Shown: positions 16,399-24,758 of the stretch, one piece after another | How the letters are laid out: each line of letters opens with the position of its first letter | Numbering within the stretch: position 1 is the stretch's first letter | Assembly: GCF_003595195.1 (NCBI RefSeq) | Contig: NZ_CP032418.1 | Location: forward strand, 74,501-138,500 | DNA: 64,000 nucleotides | Direction of reading: 5' to 3' | Source: Paenisporosarcina cavernae | Lineage (GTDB): Bacteria; Bacillota; Bacilli; Bacillales_A; Planococcaceae | Notes under the pieces: model-generated | Databases searched by the model: none | Seen by the model: only the letters and a program-made list of their open reading frames with translations | What the model was told of the DNA's origin: nothing | Translations under genes and position numbers: made by a program

Positions 16399-17076
16399 TT
16401 ATGAAGCAATTACTTCTTTTTGCTTTCTTTTGTTGACGAGATTACCTAATCCAACAATTAATAAAACAAAAGCAATGGGGATAATATATTCCAATACTGG
16501 CCAAGTGCGTTCTACAAACAGATGACCATATTTATCATCGACCATCATTTTACCAGCGGTATAGGCAATGATTGCCGATCCAATCCACACGAGTAACGGA
16601 TATTTATCCATTAAATTCATGATAAGTTGGCTACCAAAAATAATGAGTGGCACGCTTATAGCTAGTCCAATGACAATTAAGACAATGCTTCCTTCTGCAG
16701 CGCCTGCAATTGCTAGTACATTATCCAAACTCATCACTAAGTCAGCAAAAATAATCGTACGAATCGCTCCAAAAAGCGAGGTAGAGGAGTGTAAATCCGG
16801 ATCGTCATTCGCCGATTTGATTAAATCAAACGCGATATACAGCAATAACAGTCCGCCAATAATCTCGACAAAAGGAATTTCTAACAGATAGACTGCTGCA
16901 AAGGTAAGTACCACTCGCAGTCCCAAAGCACCAATTGTTCCAATGAAAATGGCTTTTTTTCGTTTATCTTCCGATAATTTCCTACTAGCAAGCGCAATAA
17001 CTACTGCATTATCGCCACTTAGTACGATATTAATCAATACAATTTCGAGTAATATTCCGAAGAAATGTGCGTCCAT
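16399..17076 (-). CDS. TerC-family membrane protein (YjbE/MeeY-like)
   Basis: This is a 225-aa integral membrane protein of the TerC family with about seven helices. The family signature residues are visible: the first helix carries LSGDNAVVIALA and a later one DLVMSLDNVLAIAG, each with a membrane-embedded Asp typical of cation handling. B. subtilis relatives export manganese or assist metalation of secreted enzymes. No yybP-ykoY manganese riboswitch could be recognised in the 188 nt upstream, which also contain the divergent promoter of the GAF-GGDEF gene. ATG 17076 is the natural start, directly before the first helix. Confidence 0.88.
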   Translation of the reverse strand: MDAHFFGILLEIVLINIVLSGDNAVVIALASRKLSEDKRKKAIFIGTIGALGLRVVLTFAAVYLLEIPFVEIIGGLLLLYIAFDLIKSANDDPDLHSSTSLFGAIRTIIFADLVMSLDNVLAIAGAAEGSIVLIVIGLAISVPLIIFGSQLIMNLMDKYPLLVWIGSAIIAYTAGKMMVDDKYGHLFVERTWPVLEYIIPIAFVLLIVGLGNLVNKRKQKEVIAS

Positions 17077-17264
17077 TTAGTCAACTTCTTTCGATTTTGT
17101 TCTGTATCTCCTATCCCATCATACTCTTCCTGAAAAATCTTTCAAGCTATTGAAAATCAAAGAGAGCTGCGAAAACCGGAAAGTGCATCTTTCATTCTCA
17201 AGTAGAATTGCTCTCTATTCAAACGTAAATATATGGTAAAATTCATGTAACGAGGTGATTTGGG

Positions 17265-18209
17265 ATGGTAGCTTTACAAGAGTTGAAGATGTATCGAAAT
17301 TTTGATGAGCTTGCTAGTGATGTGTTAGAACTTGCGAAAGAAATTTTGCCGGATAAATTGATTTATTTAACTTCATTTAGTGAAAACCAACAAATTATTC
17401 TTAAAATGTCGGATGGGAATACGAAGATTTTGTTGTCGGAAGGACAAGTAATTCCAATTCATGAAACGGTATGTAATCGAATTGATTTTGAAAAAAGACA
17501 GCCTTTAGTGTTTCCGGATATTTCAAAGGACACGTGTCCAGTGGATCTACGAACTATCATGAAAGAAGCAAAGATACATTCGTATTTGGGAATTCCTATT
17601 GCGTTACTTAATGGAGAGAATTTTGGGACATTATGTGTTGCGCATCATGAAGTAAGCGAGTTTGACGACAAGAGTATCGCGCTACTTCAAAAAATCGCAA
17701 GGATGTTTTCGTATTATTTGGATTTGGAGCGAGTGGCGTTTAAAGACTCATTAACCAACTTATACAATCGACACTATCTTTCTAAACATTTCGAGGACTA
17801 TTCGAAAAATGGAGGAATGATTTTCTTTCTCGATCTAGATGGCTTTAAAAAAGTAAATGATGTCCATGGACATGATGTTGGAGACCGTGTGTTGAAAGAA
17901 GTTGCGGCAAAACTCCATCAGTTTGTAGAAAATGAGAAAGAATGTTTTGCTGTTCGGTTGGGTGGAGATGAGTTCATCGTGCATTTCTCTCACATTACGA
18001 GCGAAGAAGAAATGAAAAATCGAGCAGAAAAAGTGTTAGGCGTGTTAAGTGAGTGGGAGTCGGGATTTCCGCTCTCTACGAGTATTGGCATTGCACATTA
18101 TTCACCCAACAGCACGATTTCTTTACATGATGTGTTGAAACGTGCGGATAATGCACTTTATCTAGCTAAAGCAGCAGGGAAGAATAGGTATCAAGTAGCT
18201 TGTTTATAA
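17265..18209 (+). CDS. GAF-GGDEF diguanylate cyclase
   Basis: This 314-aa cytoplasmic protein makes c-di-GMP. Residues about 10-155 form a GAF sensor domain and 160-314 a GGDEF domain. The catalytic motif RLGGDEF is intact, and DSLTNLYNR opens the cyclase domain as in active enzymes. No RxxD inhibitory site is evident just before it. There is no transmembrane segment, so it senses a soluble ligand or redox state. A GAGGTG ribosome site precedes ATG 17265. It is monocistronic and converges with the ArsR gene, with a long hairpin between them. Confidence 0.92.
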   Translation: MVALQELKMYRNFDELASDVLELAKEILPDKLIYLTSFSENQQIILKMSDGNTKILLSEGQVIPIHETVCNRIDFEKRQPLVFPDISKDTCPVDLRTIMKEAKIHSYLGIPIALLNGENFGTLCVAHHEVSEFDDKSIALLQKIARMFSYYLDLERVAFKDSLTNLYNRHYLSKHFEDYSKNGGMIFFLDLDGFKKVNDVHGHDVGDRVLKEVAAKLHQFVENEKECFAVRLGGDEFIVHFSHITSEEEMKNRAEKVLGVLSEWESGFPLSTSIGIAHYSPNSTISLHDVLKRADNALYLAKAAGKNRYQVACL

Positions 18210-18211
18210 TG

Positions 18212-18285
18212 CCAGTGTCAGAAACTAACATGATTATTTAAACAAAACCATCTGTTTAAACTTTCATAAATGTTTCATGCACTGG
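18212..18285. repeat. Long interrupted hairpin between convergent genes
   Basis: Four nested arm pairs line up: CCAGTG/CACTGG, GAAAC/GTTTC, ATGA/TCAT and TTTAAACA/TGTTTAAA. There is no T-run. The inner arms are the TGTTTAA half-sites also found in the operator of the neighbouring SDR-ArsR operon, but in inverted relative orientation. Confidence 0.6.
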
Positions 18286-18316
18286 CACTGGAAGTTAAAC
18301 TAATTCCATTCGAACT

Positions 18317-18622
18317 CTATAAAATACAATCCTCTTCCACGATGTGTATTAATTCTTTTAGTTGTTCAACACTTGCTTCAAGGGATAGAGAGTAATATCT
18401 CTGCGTTCCTTTTTTCTCCATTTGTACGAGTCCGTTGTCTTTTAATATCTTTAAGTGATGGGAGACAGCAGGTCTTGTTAAAACGGATTGATCTGCAATT
18501 TCATTGACGCTTAGTGTGTCATGTTCTGCCAACAACAAGATGATGTCTTGTCTTGCTGGATCGGCAAATGTTTGAAAGAGTGGAATACACGCTCTAAATA
18601 CGTCTATTGCTGGTTGAGCCAT
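18317..18622 (-). CDS. ArsR-family winged-helix repressor
   Basis: This 101-aa transcription factor has the ArsR winged-helix fold: FADPARQDIILLL, then SVNEIADQSVLTRPAVSHHLKIL (recognition helix) and the wing QMEKKGTQRYYSL. It lacks the CxC metal site of the arsenic and cadmium sensors, so its inducer is probably not a heavy metal. GAGGTG precedes ATG 18622. It follows the SDR gene by 22 nt in one operon and most likely represses that operon through the palindrome at 19431-19454. Confidence 0.88.
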   Translation of the reverse strand: MAQPAIDVFRACIPLFQTFADPARQDIILLLAEHDTLSVNEIADQSVLTRPAVSHHLKILKDNGLVQMEKKGTQRYYSLSLEASVEQLKELIHIVEEDCIL

Positions 18623-18644
18623 TCTTAGTCACCTCAAATGATTA

Positions 18645-19409
18645 TTATTTTTCTCCGGCTACATACTTCGCAACTTTGGCACCGACACTTCGAGGTAAGA
18701 ATTTAGCGACAGTGGCTCCAATTTTGTTCGAGCTTCCCGTAATGATGACACGCTTTCCTTTTTGCATGCCTTCATATCCTAGAGTGGCAACTGTAGGTGC
18801 TTCCATGGCACTGCTAAACATTTTCGTTTTTTCCACATTTGCGACAGCACCAAAATTGGTTTTAGTAGCGCCAGGACAAAGTGTTGTAACAGTTACTCCC
18901 GTGTCTTTCAGTTCTTCCACCAGTGCTTCTGAGAAGGAAAGGACGTATGCTTTCGTCGCATAATAGACGGCCATCAAAGGACCTGGTTGAAAAGCTGCAG
19001 TGCTCGCAACGTTCATTATTTTTCCTGATTTTTGACGAATCATCTGCGGTAAGAAAGCATGTGTTAACTCGGTAAGCGCGGAAATGTTTAAGTGAATCAT
19101 TTCTAGTTGCTTTTCAATATTTAACTCTTCGAACTTACCTAACAAACCAAATCCTGCATTATTTACTAAGGCATTAACATGAAGCCCTTTACTGTTGATG
19201 TCGTTAACCACTGCTCTCACGGAACCAGGTTGCGATAGATCCGCAGAAATCGTCGTAACGCTTATATGCGGAAACTCTGATTTGATCGCTTCTAATTTTT
19301 CTTCATTTCGAGCGACTAAAATGAGGTCATAGTTATCTTTCGCAAATAATTGAACAAATTCATAGCCTAACCCGCTTGTAGCACCTGTAATTAAGGCAGT
19401 TTGTTTCAT
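18645..19409 (-). CDS. Short-chain dehydrogenase/reductase
   Basis: A 254-aa classical SDR using NAD(P)H. The cofactor motif GATSGLGYE lies at about residues 8-16, NNAGFG at about 88, and the catalytic YxxxK is YYATK. The preceding catalytic Ser is in NVASTAAF. The oxidoreductase substrate is unknown; related bacillar proteins are DltE-like. Ribosome site AGGAGGAACATAA precedes ATG 19409. It is the first gene of an operon with arsR and is controlled by the palindromic operator just upstream. Confidence 0.88.
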   Translation of the reverse strand: MKQTALITGATSGLGYEFVQLFAKDNYDLILVARNEEKLEAIKSEFPHISVTTISADLSQPGSVRAVVNDINSKGLHVNALVNNAGFGLLGKFEELNIEKQLEMIHLNISALTELTHAFLPQMIRQKSGKIMNVASTAAFQPGPLMAVYYATKAYVLSFSEALVEELKDTGVTVTTLCPGATKTNFGAVANVEKTKMFSSAMEAPTVATLGYEGMQKGKRVIITGSSNKIGATVAKFLPRSVGAKVAKYVAGEK

Positions 19410-19430
19410 TTATGTTCCTCCTAAATGTTA

Positions 19431-19481
19431 ATATGTTTAAGTGTTTAAACATATGATGATTGATAAAAGAGAGATTGTCAA
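19431..19481 (-). promoter_or_regulatory. Promoter and palindromic operator of the SDR-arsR operon
   Basis: On the minus strand TTGACA (19481-19476) is followed, after 17 nt, by a weak -10 region (19458-19453). The perfect palindrome ATATGTTTAA-N4-TTAAACATAT (19454-19431) begins at the -10 edge and covers the probable start site. This is the layout expected for repression by the ArsR protein of the same operon. Confidence 0.72.
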
Positions 19482-19483
19482 TA

Positions 19484-19512
19484 AGAAAACCCCTCATCCA
19501 GTAGATGAGGGG
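19484..19512 (-). terminator. Terminator after dbpA
   Basis: CCCCTCATC pairs perfectly with GATGAGGGG around CAGTA; read on the minus strand it is followed by TTTTC. It ends dbpA transcription 15 nt after the stop codon. Confidence 0.88.
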
Positions 19513-19527
19513 CGGCGTCACGATACG

Positions 19528-20973
19528 TTATTTATGTGCTTTGCTTACTTTCAATTTCTTCCCTTTAATCGTCATGTTCTCCATGGCTTCAATTACTAGA
19601 GAACCTTTGCCATTCAAAATATCGACGTAGGACATGTTGTCGAGAATTTTGATAATGCCAATGTCTTCAGCGGTCACACCAGGAATATTCGTGATTGTTC
19701 CAACGAAGTCGACGGCACGAATCTTTTTCTTTTTCCCGCCACTAAAGTGAAGTTTCATAATGTCTTGGTTAATTCGAGCAGTACGGTTATTTTTCACTGC
19801 TCGTCTTCGATTTACTTTCTCGTTAAAATCGGCTGTTCCTTTTGCGACGTCTTCCGGACTTGGTGCATCGCTCACTTCAAGGGTAAAGCCAATATAATTC
19901 TCAATCGCTCGCATGAACTTGTCTTCGTATGGTGTTTTGAACGTGATTGCTTTTCCTTTATTCCCAGCACGACCGGTACGACCAGTACGATGGACATAAC
20001 TCTCTTTTTCCATCGGCACGTCGTAGTTGACGACAAGGCTCACATTATCGATATCGATTCCTCTTGCTGCAACGTCCGTCGCAACTAAATAACGGAAGTT
20101 GCCCATTTTGAAGCCTTCCATAATGGCAAAGCGATCCTCTTGCTCAAGCCCTCCGTGTAATCGTTCACACGTGTAGCCTGCATCTTCTAGTTCCGCATAC
20201 ACCGTATCGACATTTTCTTTTGTGCGACAAAAGATTAAACAGCTATCCGGATTCTCCACAACGGTGACATTTTTAAGTAATGACATCTTGTGCTCTTCTT
20301 TTACTTCCATTAGAACATGTTCAATTGTATCCGCCGTCACGCCAGTTGACTCCACCTCGACGTGAATTGGATCGTTCATATAGCGGTGGCAAAGACTTTC
20401 AATATCTGTTGGTAACGTCGCAGAAAATAACATCGTGACGCGTGCACTCGGTAGCTCACGTATAATTCCTTCTACTTCTTCTAAAAAGCCTCGGTTTAAC
20501 ATTTCGTCTGCTTCGTCAATAATAAGATACTTGATATCATCTAGCACGAGTGTCTCGCGATCAATGTGGTCCTTCACTCGCCCAGGAGTTCCCACCACAA
20601 TATGCGTTTTCTGTTTCAATTCATCTTTTTGTTTTGCGAACGGTTCTTTCCCGTAAAGAGCGAGTGCGTTTAGTCGTTTGAATCGACCGATATTCGTCAT
20701 ATCATCGCGCACTTGAACCGCAAGTTCTCTCGTTGGTGTCAGCACGAGGACTTGAGGATTCTTTACATCCCAAGCGATTAAATGAGCAACTGGAATACCA
20801 AAAGCGGCAGTTTTCCCACTCCCCGTTTGTGCTTTGACAACTAAATCTAGATTCTCTATTGCTAGTGGAATCACCTTTTGTTGGACTTCCGTTGGCGTAT
20901 TGTATCTTAAAACGGAGAGAGCTCGAGTGATTTCCTCACTTAATGGATAATCGTTAAACGTTTTTGTATTCAT
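19528..20973 (-). CDS. dbpA: DbpA/YxiN-like DEAD-box RNA helicase
   Basis: This ATP-dependent RNA helicase acts in 50S ribosome assembly. It contains all DEAD-box motifs: [25 protein letters not shown] and [10 protein letters not shown]. The C-terminal domain (about residues 405-481; [10 protein letters not shown], then SYVDILNG) is the DbpA/YxiN RNA-binding domain that recognises hairpin 92 of 23S rRNA. At 481 aa it matches YxiN. It is transcribed alone, with a clean terminator. Confidence is high because both the helicase core and the specific RNA-binding tail are present. Confidence 0.95.
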   Translation of the reverse strand: MNTKTFNDYPLSEEITRALSVLRYNTPTEVQQKVIPLAIENLDLVVKAQTGSGKTAAFGIPVAHLIAWDVKNPQVLVLTPTRELAVQVRDDMTNIGRFKRLNALALYGKEPFAKQKDELKQKTHIVVGTPGRVKDHIDRETLVLDDIKYLIIDEADEMLNRGFLEEVEGIIRELPSARVTMLFSATLPTDIESLCHRYMNDPIHVEVESTGVTADTIEHVLMEVKEEHKMSLLKNVTVVENPDSCLIFCRTKENVDTVYAELEDAGYTCERLHGGLEQEDRFAIMEGFKMGNFRYLVATDVAARGIDIDNVSLVVNYDVPMEKESYVHRTGRTGRAGNKGKAITFKTPYEDKFMRAIENYIGFTLEVSDAPSPEDVAKGTADFNEKVNRRRAVKNNRTARINQDIMKLHFSGGKKKKIRAVDFVGTITNIPGVTAEDIGIIKILDNMSYVDILNGKGSLVIEAMENMTIKGKKLKVSKAHK

Positions 20974-21189
20974 GTTATAACCTCATTTGCTGGTTTTTCG
21001 TCCTATGGATAGAATTCTCGGCTAAAAAGTATTGTATGCATGTTCTGATTAAAGTTCATTATACGTGAAAAGAGGAGAGGAAGTTGGTTTTCTTTTCGTG
21101 TAGTAGAAAATCATTCATTTTGGCAAAGTAGGACATGCTACAATGAGAAAAGATAACTTTTTTTGGAAATAATGATAGGTGGAGGAAGT

Positions 21190-21828
21190 ATGGCAAAACT
21201 AATTTTACAATTAATAGGACCTACAATTATGATACTGATTGGTTTAATCGTACTGAAAAATGTGCCCATTACATTTGGTTTATTTTACGGATGGTTAGCC
21301 GTTTTTTCGTTTTACCATCACAAGAAAAAACCTTCACCAAAATGGGGAAGTACACAGAAATCGGTTCTTCTTGGAATCATAAGTGGGTTACTCTGTCTCA
21401 TTTCCATTTACGGCTCGGTCTATTTACTGCAGGAATCCGTGTTTGATTTGTCCGAGCTGAAAGAACTGCTGGTGGAGTGGAATTTTACTGGTTCAATGGT
21501 CATTTGGCTCGTGCTCTTTTTGATTTTCATTAATCCGATATTAGAAGAGCTTTACTGGCGGGATTACATGTTTGGAAAGCTAGTAAGCAAAGTTGGAGCA
21601 GGAAAATCTATTACAATAACCGCTTTTTTCTATAGCTTGTACCACTTGTTGTCTGTCTATTTTCTTTTTAGTTTTCCATTCAACTTCATTGCAGTAGTGG
21701 CTGTTTTTATTGCGGGAATCATGTGGGGGTACTTTCGATTTAAAACAAACTCTATTGTGGCGCCAATATTTAGTCACGCAATCGCCGATTTAGGTATCAT
21801 GCTTGTGTACCTTCATTTTGTGATGTAA
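21190..21828 (+). CDS. CPBP-family intramembrane metalloprotease
   Basis: A polytopic protein of about 212 aa with around six membrane helices. The CPBP (Abi, Rce1-like) signature is present: EELYWRDY supplies the paired Glu and the Arg, and FSHAIAD plus SLYHLL supply His residues. Such proteases act on prenylated or small-peptide substrates, and bacterial members often give self-immunity to bacteriocins; the role here is unknown. I chose ATG 21190 because GGAGG sits close upstream; the frame is open from TTG 21163 without a ribosome site. An extended -10 (TGCTACAAT) lies at about 21136-21144. Confidence 0.82.
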   Translation: MAKLILQLIGPTIMILIGLIVLKNVPITFGLFYGWLAVFSFYHHKKKPSPKWGSTQKSVLLGIISGLLCLISIYGSVYLLQESVFDLSELKELLVEWNFTGSMVIWLVLFLIFINPILEELYWRDYMFGKLVSKVGAGKSITITAFFYSLYHLLSVYFLFSFPFNFIAVVAVFIAGIMWGYFRFKTNSIVAPIFSHAIADLGIMLVYLHFVM

Positions 21829-21843
21829 GAAGTATTTTTACAC

Positions 21844-21886
21844 GAAAAGAGCACGTTGTCTCTTCATGAGGTAACGTGCTCTTATG
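21844..21886. terminator. Bidirectional terminator between CPBP gene and anti-sigma gene
   Basis: AGAGCACGTT at 21848-21857 pairs perfectly with AACGTGCTCT at 21873-21882; T-rich tracts are short on both sides. It lies between two converging genes. Confidence 0.75.
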
Positions 21887-21888
21887 TC

Positions 21889-22554
21889 TCATTGCAATTT
21901 AAGCGATCCTTCATCCTCCGTGTCCTCACTCATAGAGCGAAGAATCGAAAATCGATTCGCAGGTATTTTTTTATGAATAAACCCATGCATAGAAAGAGAT
22001 TGCTCTTTCGTGTTCACCATATCTGGTTGGAAGAGATTATTCGGCACAATCAATTCTTTATTAAGGTGCGCTCCAGGTTTTATTTCATCGGGCAATTCTA
22101 TTTCTACTTTGAACGGGTTTTCCTTTTGTCCGTTTGGCAGTTTAATATCATAACTTAAAAACAATTCACCATCCAAAATAGGATACATAGAAGTATTCTG
22201 TATTTCGATCGTATATGTAGTGACATGATCAGGCAATTCGGTTCGATCTGTAACAGTTAGTTGCACATTATTTAGTTCATCCAAATAGTTGATCTCGCTG
22301 CTTGACTCGCTCGGAGGATTAGCAGAGAGAGAATCTTGCACATTCCATTCGGAAATAAATGATTTCCCAAAAAAGACGATTAAAACGGTGACAAACGATA
22401 GAACGACCCAGTAGGTAGGCTGAAAACGCATGGAACGTTTGTCTATTTTCTGTATAGAATCAAACACATTATTTTTCTCGTTTGCACTAAAGGAAACGTG
22501 TTCGTTTACGTATCGTTTCAGTTTTGTCGAAACATCTTTATCAAATGGATCCAT
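21889..22554 (-). CDS. Single-pass membrane protein, probable anti-sigma factor
   Basis: A 221-aa protein whose first 50 residues are cytoplasmic. One membrane helix follows (about residues 47-66, YWVVLSFVTVLIVFFG), then a 150-aa external domain rich in beta strand. Its position immediately downstream of, and overlapping by 14 nt, an ECF sigma gene is the standard arrangement for a cognate anti-sigma factor. No zinc-binding HxxxCxxC motif is visible, so it is not a ZAS-type anti-sigma. I chose ATG 22554 because AAGGA lies 9 nt upstream; the ATG at 22563 abuts it. Confidence 0.7.
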   Translation of the reverse strand: MDPFDKDVSTKLKRYVNEHVSFSANEKNNVFDSIQKIDKRSMRFQPTYWVVLSFVTVLIVFFGKSFISEWNVQDSLSANPPSESSSEINYLDELNNVQLTVTDRTELPDHVTTYTIEIQNTSMYPILDGELFLSYDIKLPNGQKENPFKVEIELPDEIKPGAHLNKELIVPNNLFQPDMVNTKEQSLSMHGFIHKKIPANRFSILRSMSEDTEDEGSLKLQ

Positions 22555-23080
22555 CGCGCTCATTCCTTTCTAGTTTCTTATGTAACGCTTCTTTTGCACG
22601 AAGTAATCGTGACTTAATCGTATTAATACTAAGGCTTAATATCTTACTAATTTCGTTCATGGTCATATCCTCATAATAATGGAGAATAAGGACTTCTTTG
22701 TATTTTGGAGACAACTGCGAGATAAACTCGATGAGCTCACCGTCTTGCTGATATGAATGATCGTAAGACATTAGTACTAGCTCTGGTACTGATTTTCGGT
22801 AATAAATATTTCTGAAACTCCATCTTTTCTTATAATCTTTGCATTTATTAATCGTTATTCGAATTAGCCAAGTTTTGTAGGAGGAATCTCCTTTAAAAGT
22901 ATGTAATTGATGAAAGCACGTGATAAAAACCTCTTGCATAATATCTTCACTCTCTGTTAAATCATTCAAATACAAAAAGGCAATTCTTTTCAGATCATCG
23001 CCATACTCATGCATCAATTCGGATAAGATTTCCTCTCGCTTTTCTTTTGCCATGACCCCTGCAACACTCAAATTCTCCAT
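22541..23080 (-). CDS. ECF RNA polymerase sigma factor
   Basis: A 179-aa sigma-70 family member of the ECF type. Region 2 holds IAFLYLNDLTESEDIMQEVFI and TWLIRITINKCKD, and region 4 holds LSPKYKEVLILHYYEDMTMNEIS followed by a helix-turn-helix (LSINTIKSRLLRAKEAL). It is not obviously SigM, SigV, SigW or SigX. The frame starts at ATG 23080 with AGGTGG 7 nt upstream. Its partner membrane gene overlaps its end. A clear autoregulatory ECF promoter was not found by eye in the upstream 200 nt. Confidence 0.9.
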   Translation of the reverse strand: MENLSVAGVMAKEKREEILSELMHEYGDDLKRIAFLYLNDLTESEDIMQEVFITCFHQLHTFKGDSSYKTWLIRITINKCKDYKKRWSFRNIYYRKSVPELVLMSYDHSYQQDGELIEFISQLSPKYKEVLILHYYEDMTMNEISKILSLSINTIKSRLLRAKEALHKKLERNERDGSI

Positions 23081-23548
23081 TTCTTTACCACCTTCTTACC
23101 AATTAGACGATTCCCAAGTTGGAAATGACCCGTCATAACGAAATTTCTTCTAGATTTTTTTTTTCGTTCCTAAAAGAATTGAAACTCGCTGTTCTATGTA
23201 TTCCTTTGGAAAACATATCGTGAATTTGTATTCGTCTTGCCAAAATGGTCGCATCTTTATGGCAGTATAACCTGGATCGTGAAAAGGAGGAATTCTTTTT
23301 AAGAAAATTAATTTTTATAAAATGGGAAGGAATTTGCGCGTTTTAATGTGTCTATTTACTATATGCGTATAAAAAAATAGACTTTTGCTAAACATAAGAA
23401 TGAATCAATTTCATTTAAATGCCATAGTTTTTGTATATGCACTTTCTTTGTATCTAATAAGAGAAACGATACGAGCAAAGTCTTACTACAACGTAAACTA
23501 AGGTGAAAAATGAAGACGATAAAAATTTACATTCAGAGGAGTTTTGGT
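23081..23548. other. 468-nt intergenic region between sigma gene and DUF378 gene
   Basis: This divergent intergenic region holds AT-rich stretches. A hairpin (GTCTATTT at 23350-23357 pairing with AAATAGAC at 23375-23382) is followed by TTTT on the plus strand. I see no plausible gene or known RNA in it. Promoters of both neighbours must lie here, but none is strong enough to name. Confidence 0.5.
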
Positions 23549-23854
23549 ATGAGCATTGTTTCACGAATTGCGTTAGCACTACTTATTGTTGGGGGACTAA
23601 ATTGGGGCTTAATCGGATTATTTCAATATGACTTAGTCGCGTCCATTTTTGGTGGACAAGATTCTTTCTTATCTCGATTGGTCTATGATTTGGTGGGATT
23701 AAGTGCACTCGTTTGTTTAGGGTTATTATTTAAACCGAGTGCCGAATTGGAAACGTCAAGAAGAGGTCAAACACGCTATTCCAATCCTAATTTACAAACA
23801 GAATTCGCAGAAGAATTTTATTTAGATAAGGATCAAATGAGAGAGAAGAAATAA
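23549..23854 (+). CDS. DUF378 family small membrane protein (YuzA-like)
   Basis: A 101-aa protein with two membrane helices (SRIALALLIVGGLNWGLIGLF and VYDLVGLSALVCLGLLF) and the family hallmark GGLNWGLIG. DUF378 proteins are widespread in Bacilli; function unknown. A 30-residue charged tail extends beyond the usual end of the family. AGGAG lies 8 nt before ATG 23549; the frame is open to 23510 without ribosome signals. Confidence 0.88.
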   Translation: MSIVSRIALALLIVGGLNWGLIGLFQYDLVASIFGGQDSFLSRLVYDLVGLSALVCLGLLFKPSAELETSRRGQTRYSNPNLQTEFAEEFYLDKDQMREKK

Positions 23855-24032
23855 GGCTGGAGAGAAATGACTTTTAGTAATAGTTGAATTCGTTAATCTA
23901 GAAATCAGCTGGATTAAATGTAATGAGGGAAAACAAGCATCCGAACGATACGTCGAAATTCTGTTAAGAAAATCGACATTGTTCGGATTTTTGTATCTAA
24001 GTATACAACTATTTTCTCAATACACACCAACA

Positions 24033-24491
24033 TCATGAAGGGCTATACGTGTACATAGCGAATGTTCCCCAGTACTCGGTCGTTTGTAGCGAAGGGTAGG
24101 TCGAGTTAAAGTGAATGAGAATGGGGGAGTAATCCAAAAAAGAGTGGACTCGGAAAAATTTCCGATCGCCATAACGAATTGCTTGTAAAGCAAGTGGAAG
24201 TTCCCGTCGAAAGACAGCATTTCGTATGGATGCCATAGGTAAATTAAATTGAGCATCAATCTCCAAATATACATGATACACATAATGATCATTGACTAAT
24301 TTCCATTCACCAAGTACTTCATCTCTCATCTGCGTAATTTTATCCTCTGCAAATCGAAACCCTATTGTTAAAAACAATTCTGCCGTGATATCCGAATGTG
24401 TCAATGTATAATGCCTAGGAATGATTGGCTGTGTCGGCGTCACACCATCTCTATATTCGACGAAAAGTTTATCGGGGTTAAACGTACTCAA
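24033..24491 (-). CDS. Staygreen-family protein
   Basis: This 152-aa soluble protein resembles the Staygreen (SGR) family: FNPDKLFVEYRDGVTPTQPI, then PRHYTLTHSD, LFLTIG and DEVLGEWK. In plants SGR is the Mg-dechelatase that starts chlorophyll breakdown; short bacterial homologues occur in non-photosynthetic Firmicutes and some have been shown to dechelate chlorophyll in vitro, with unknown natural roles. The gene is isolated between intergenic repeats and the DUF378 gene, and no porphyrin genes are nearby. The start at ATG 24491 has AAAAGGTAGGAAG upstream. Confidence 0.75.
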   Translation of the reverse strand: MSTFNPDKLFVEYRDGVTPTQPIIPRHYTLTHSDITAELFLTIGFRFAEDKITQMRDEVLGEWKLVNDHYVYHVYLEIDAQFNLPMASIRNAVFRRELPLALQAIRYGDRKFFRVHSFLDYSPILIHFNSTYPSLQTTEYWGTFAMYTYSPS

Positions 24492-24556
24492 GTAAACACT
24501 TCCTACCTTTTTTCTAGATAGTATGATTCGCTTGCGTTAGCTATTCATCCCTACTC

Positions 24557-24659
24557 GTAAACGATCGATTCTCAGACGTGGACGACCGATACTAGGAGTA
24601 GGCATCGATTCTTTGGGGTAGGCGATCGATTTTGGGGCGTAGGCGATCAATTCTCCTTA
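24557..24659. repeat. Array of five 20-21-nt degenerate repeats (GTAGGCGATCGATTCT type)
   Basis: Units start at 24557, 24578, 24598, 24618 and 24639, a period of 20-21 nt. The shared core is GTAGGCGATCGATTCT with up to four changes per unit. It lies between the staygreen gene and sstT. There are no unique spacers between repeats as in CRISPR. Confidence 0.8.
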
Positions 24660-24693
24660 AAATTTCAACAATCCATTCCCATATTGAAAAACG

Positions 24694-24735
24694 AAACCCA
24701 AGGTCTTCGCGATAACTTGCGAGTACCTTGGGTTT
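24694..24735 (-). terminator. Terminator after sstT
   Basis: AAACCCAAGGT pairs with ACCTTGGGTTT around a 20-nt loop; on the minus strand a T-rich tract (CGTTTTTC) follows. It lies 24 nt after the sstT stop. Confidence 0.85.
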
Positions 24736-24758
24736 ATTCTCTTTAAATGAAGTCATTT

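Noticed and set aside
17077-17264. yybP-ykoY manganese riboswitch before terC
   Set aside because: The characteristic conserved loops are not recognisable; only an AGAGAGC/GCTCTCT pair was seen.
24557-24659. CRISPR array
   Set aside because: Units are degenerate and contiguous with no unique spacers, and no cas genes are present; the same holds for the other 21-nt arrays.
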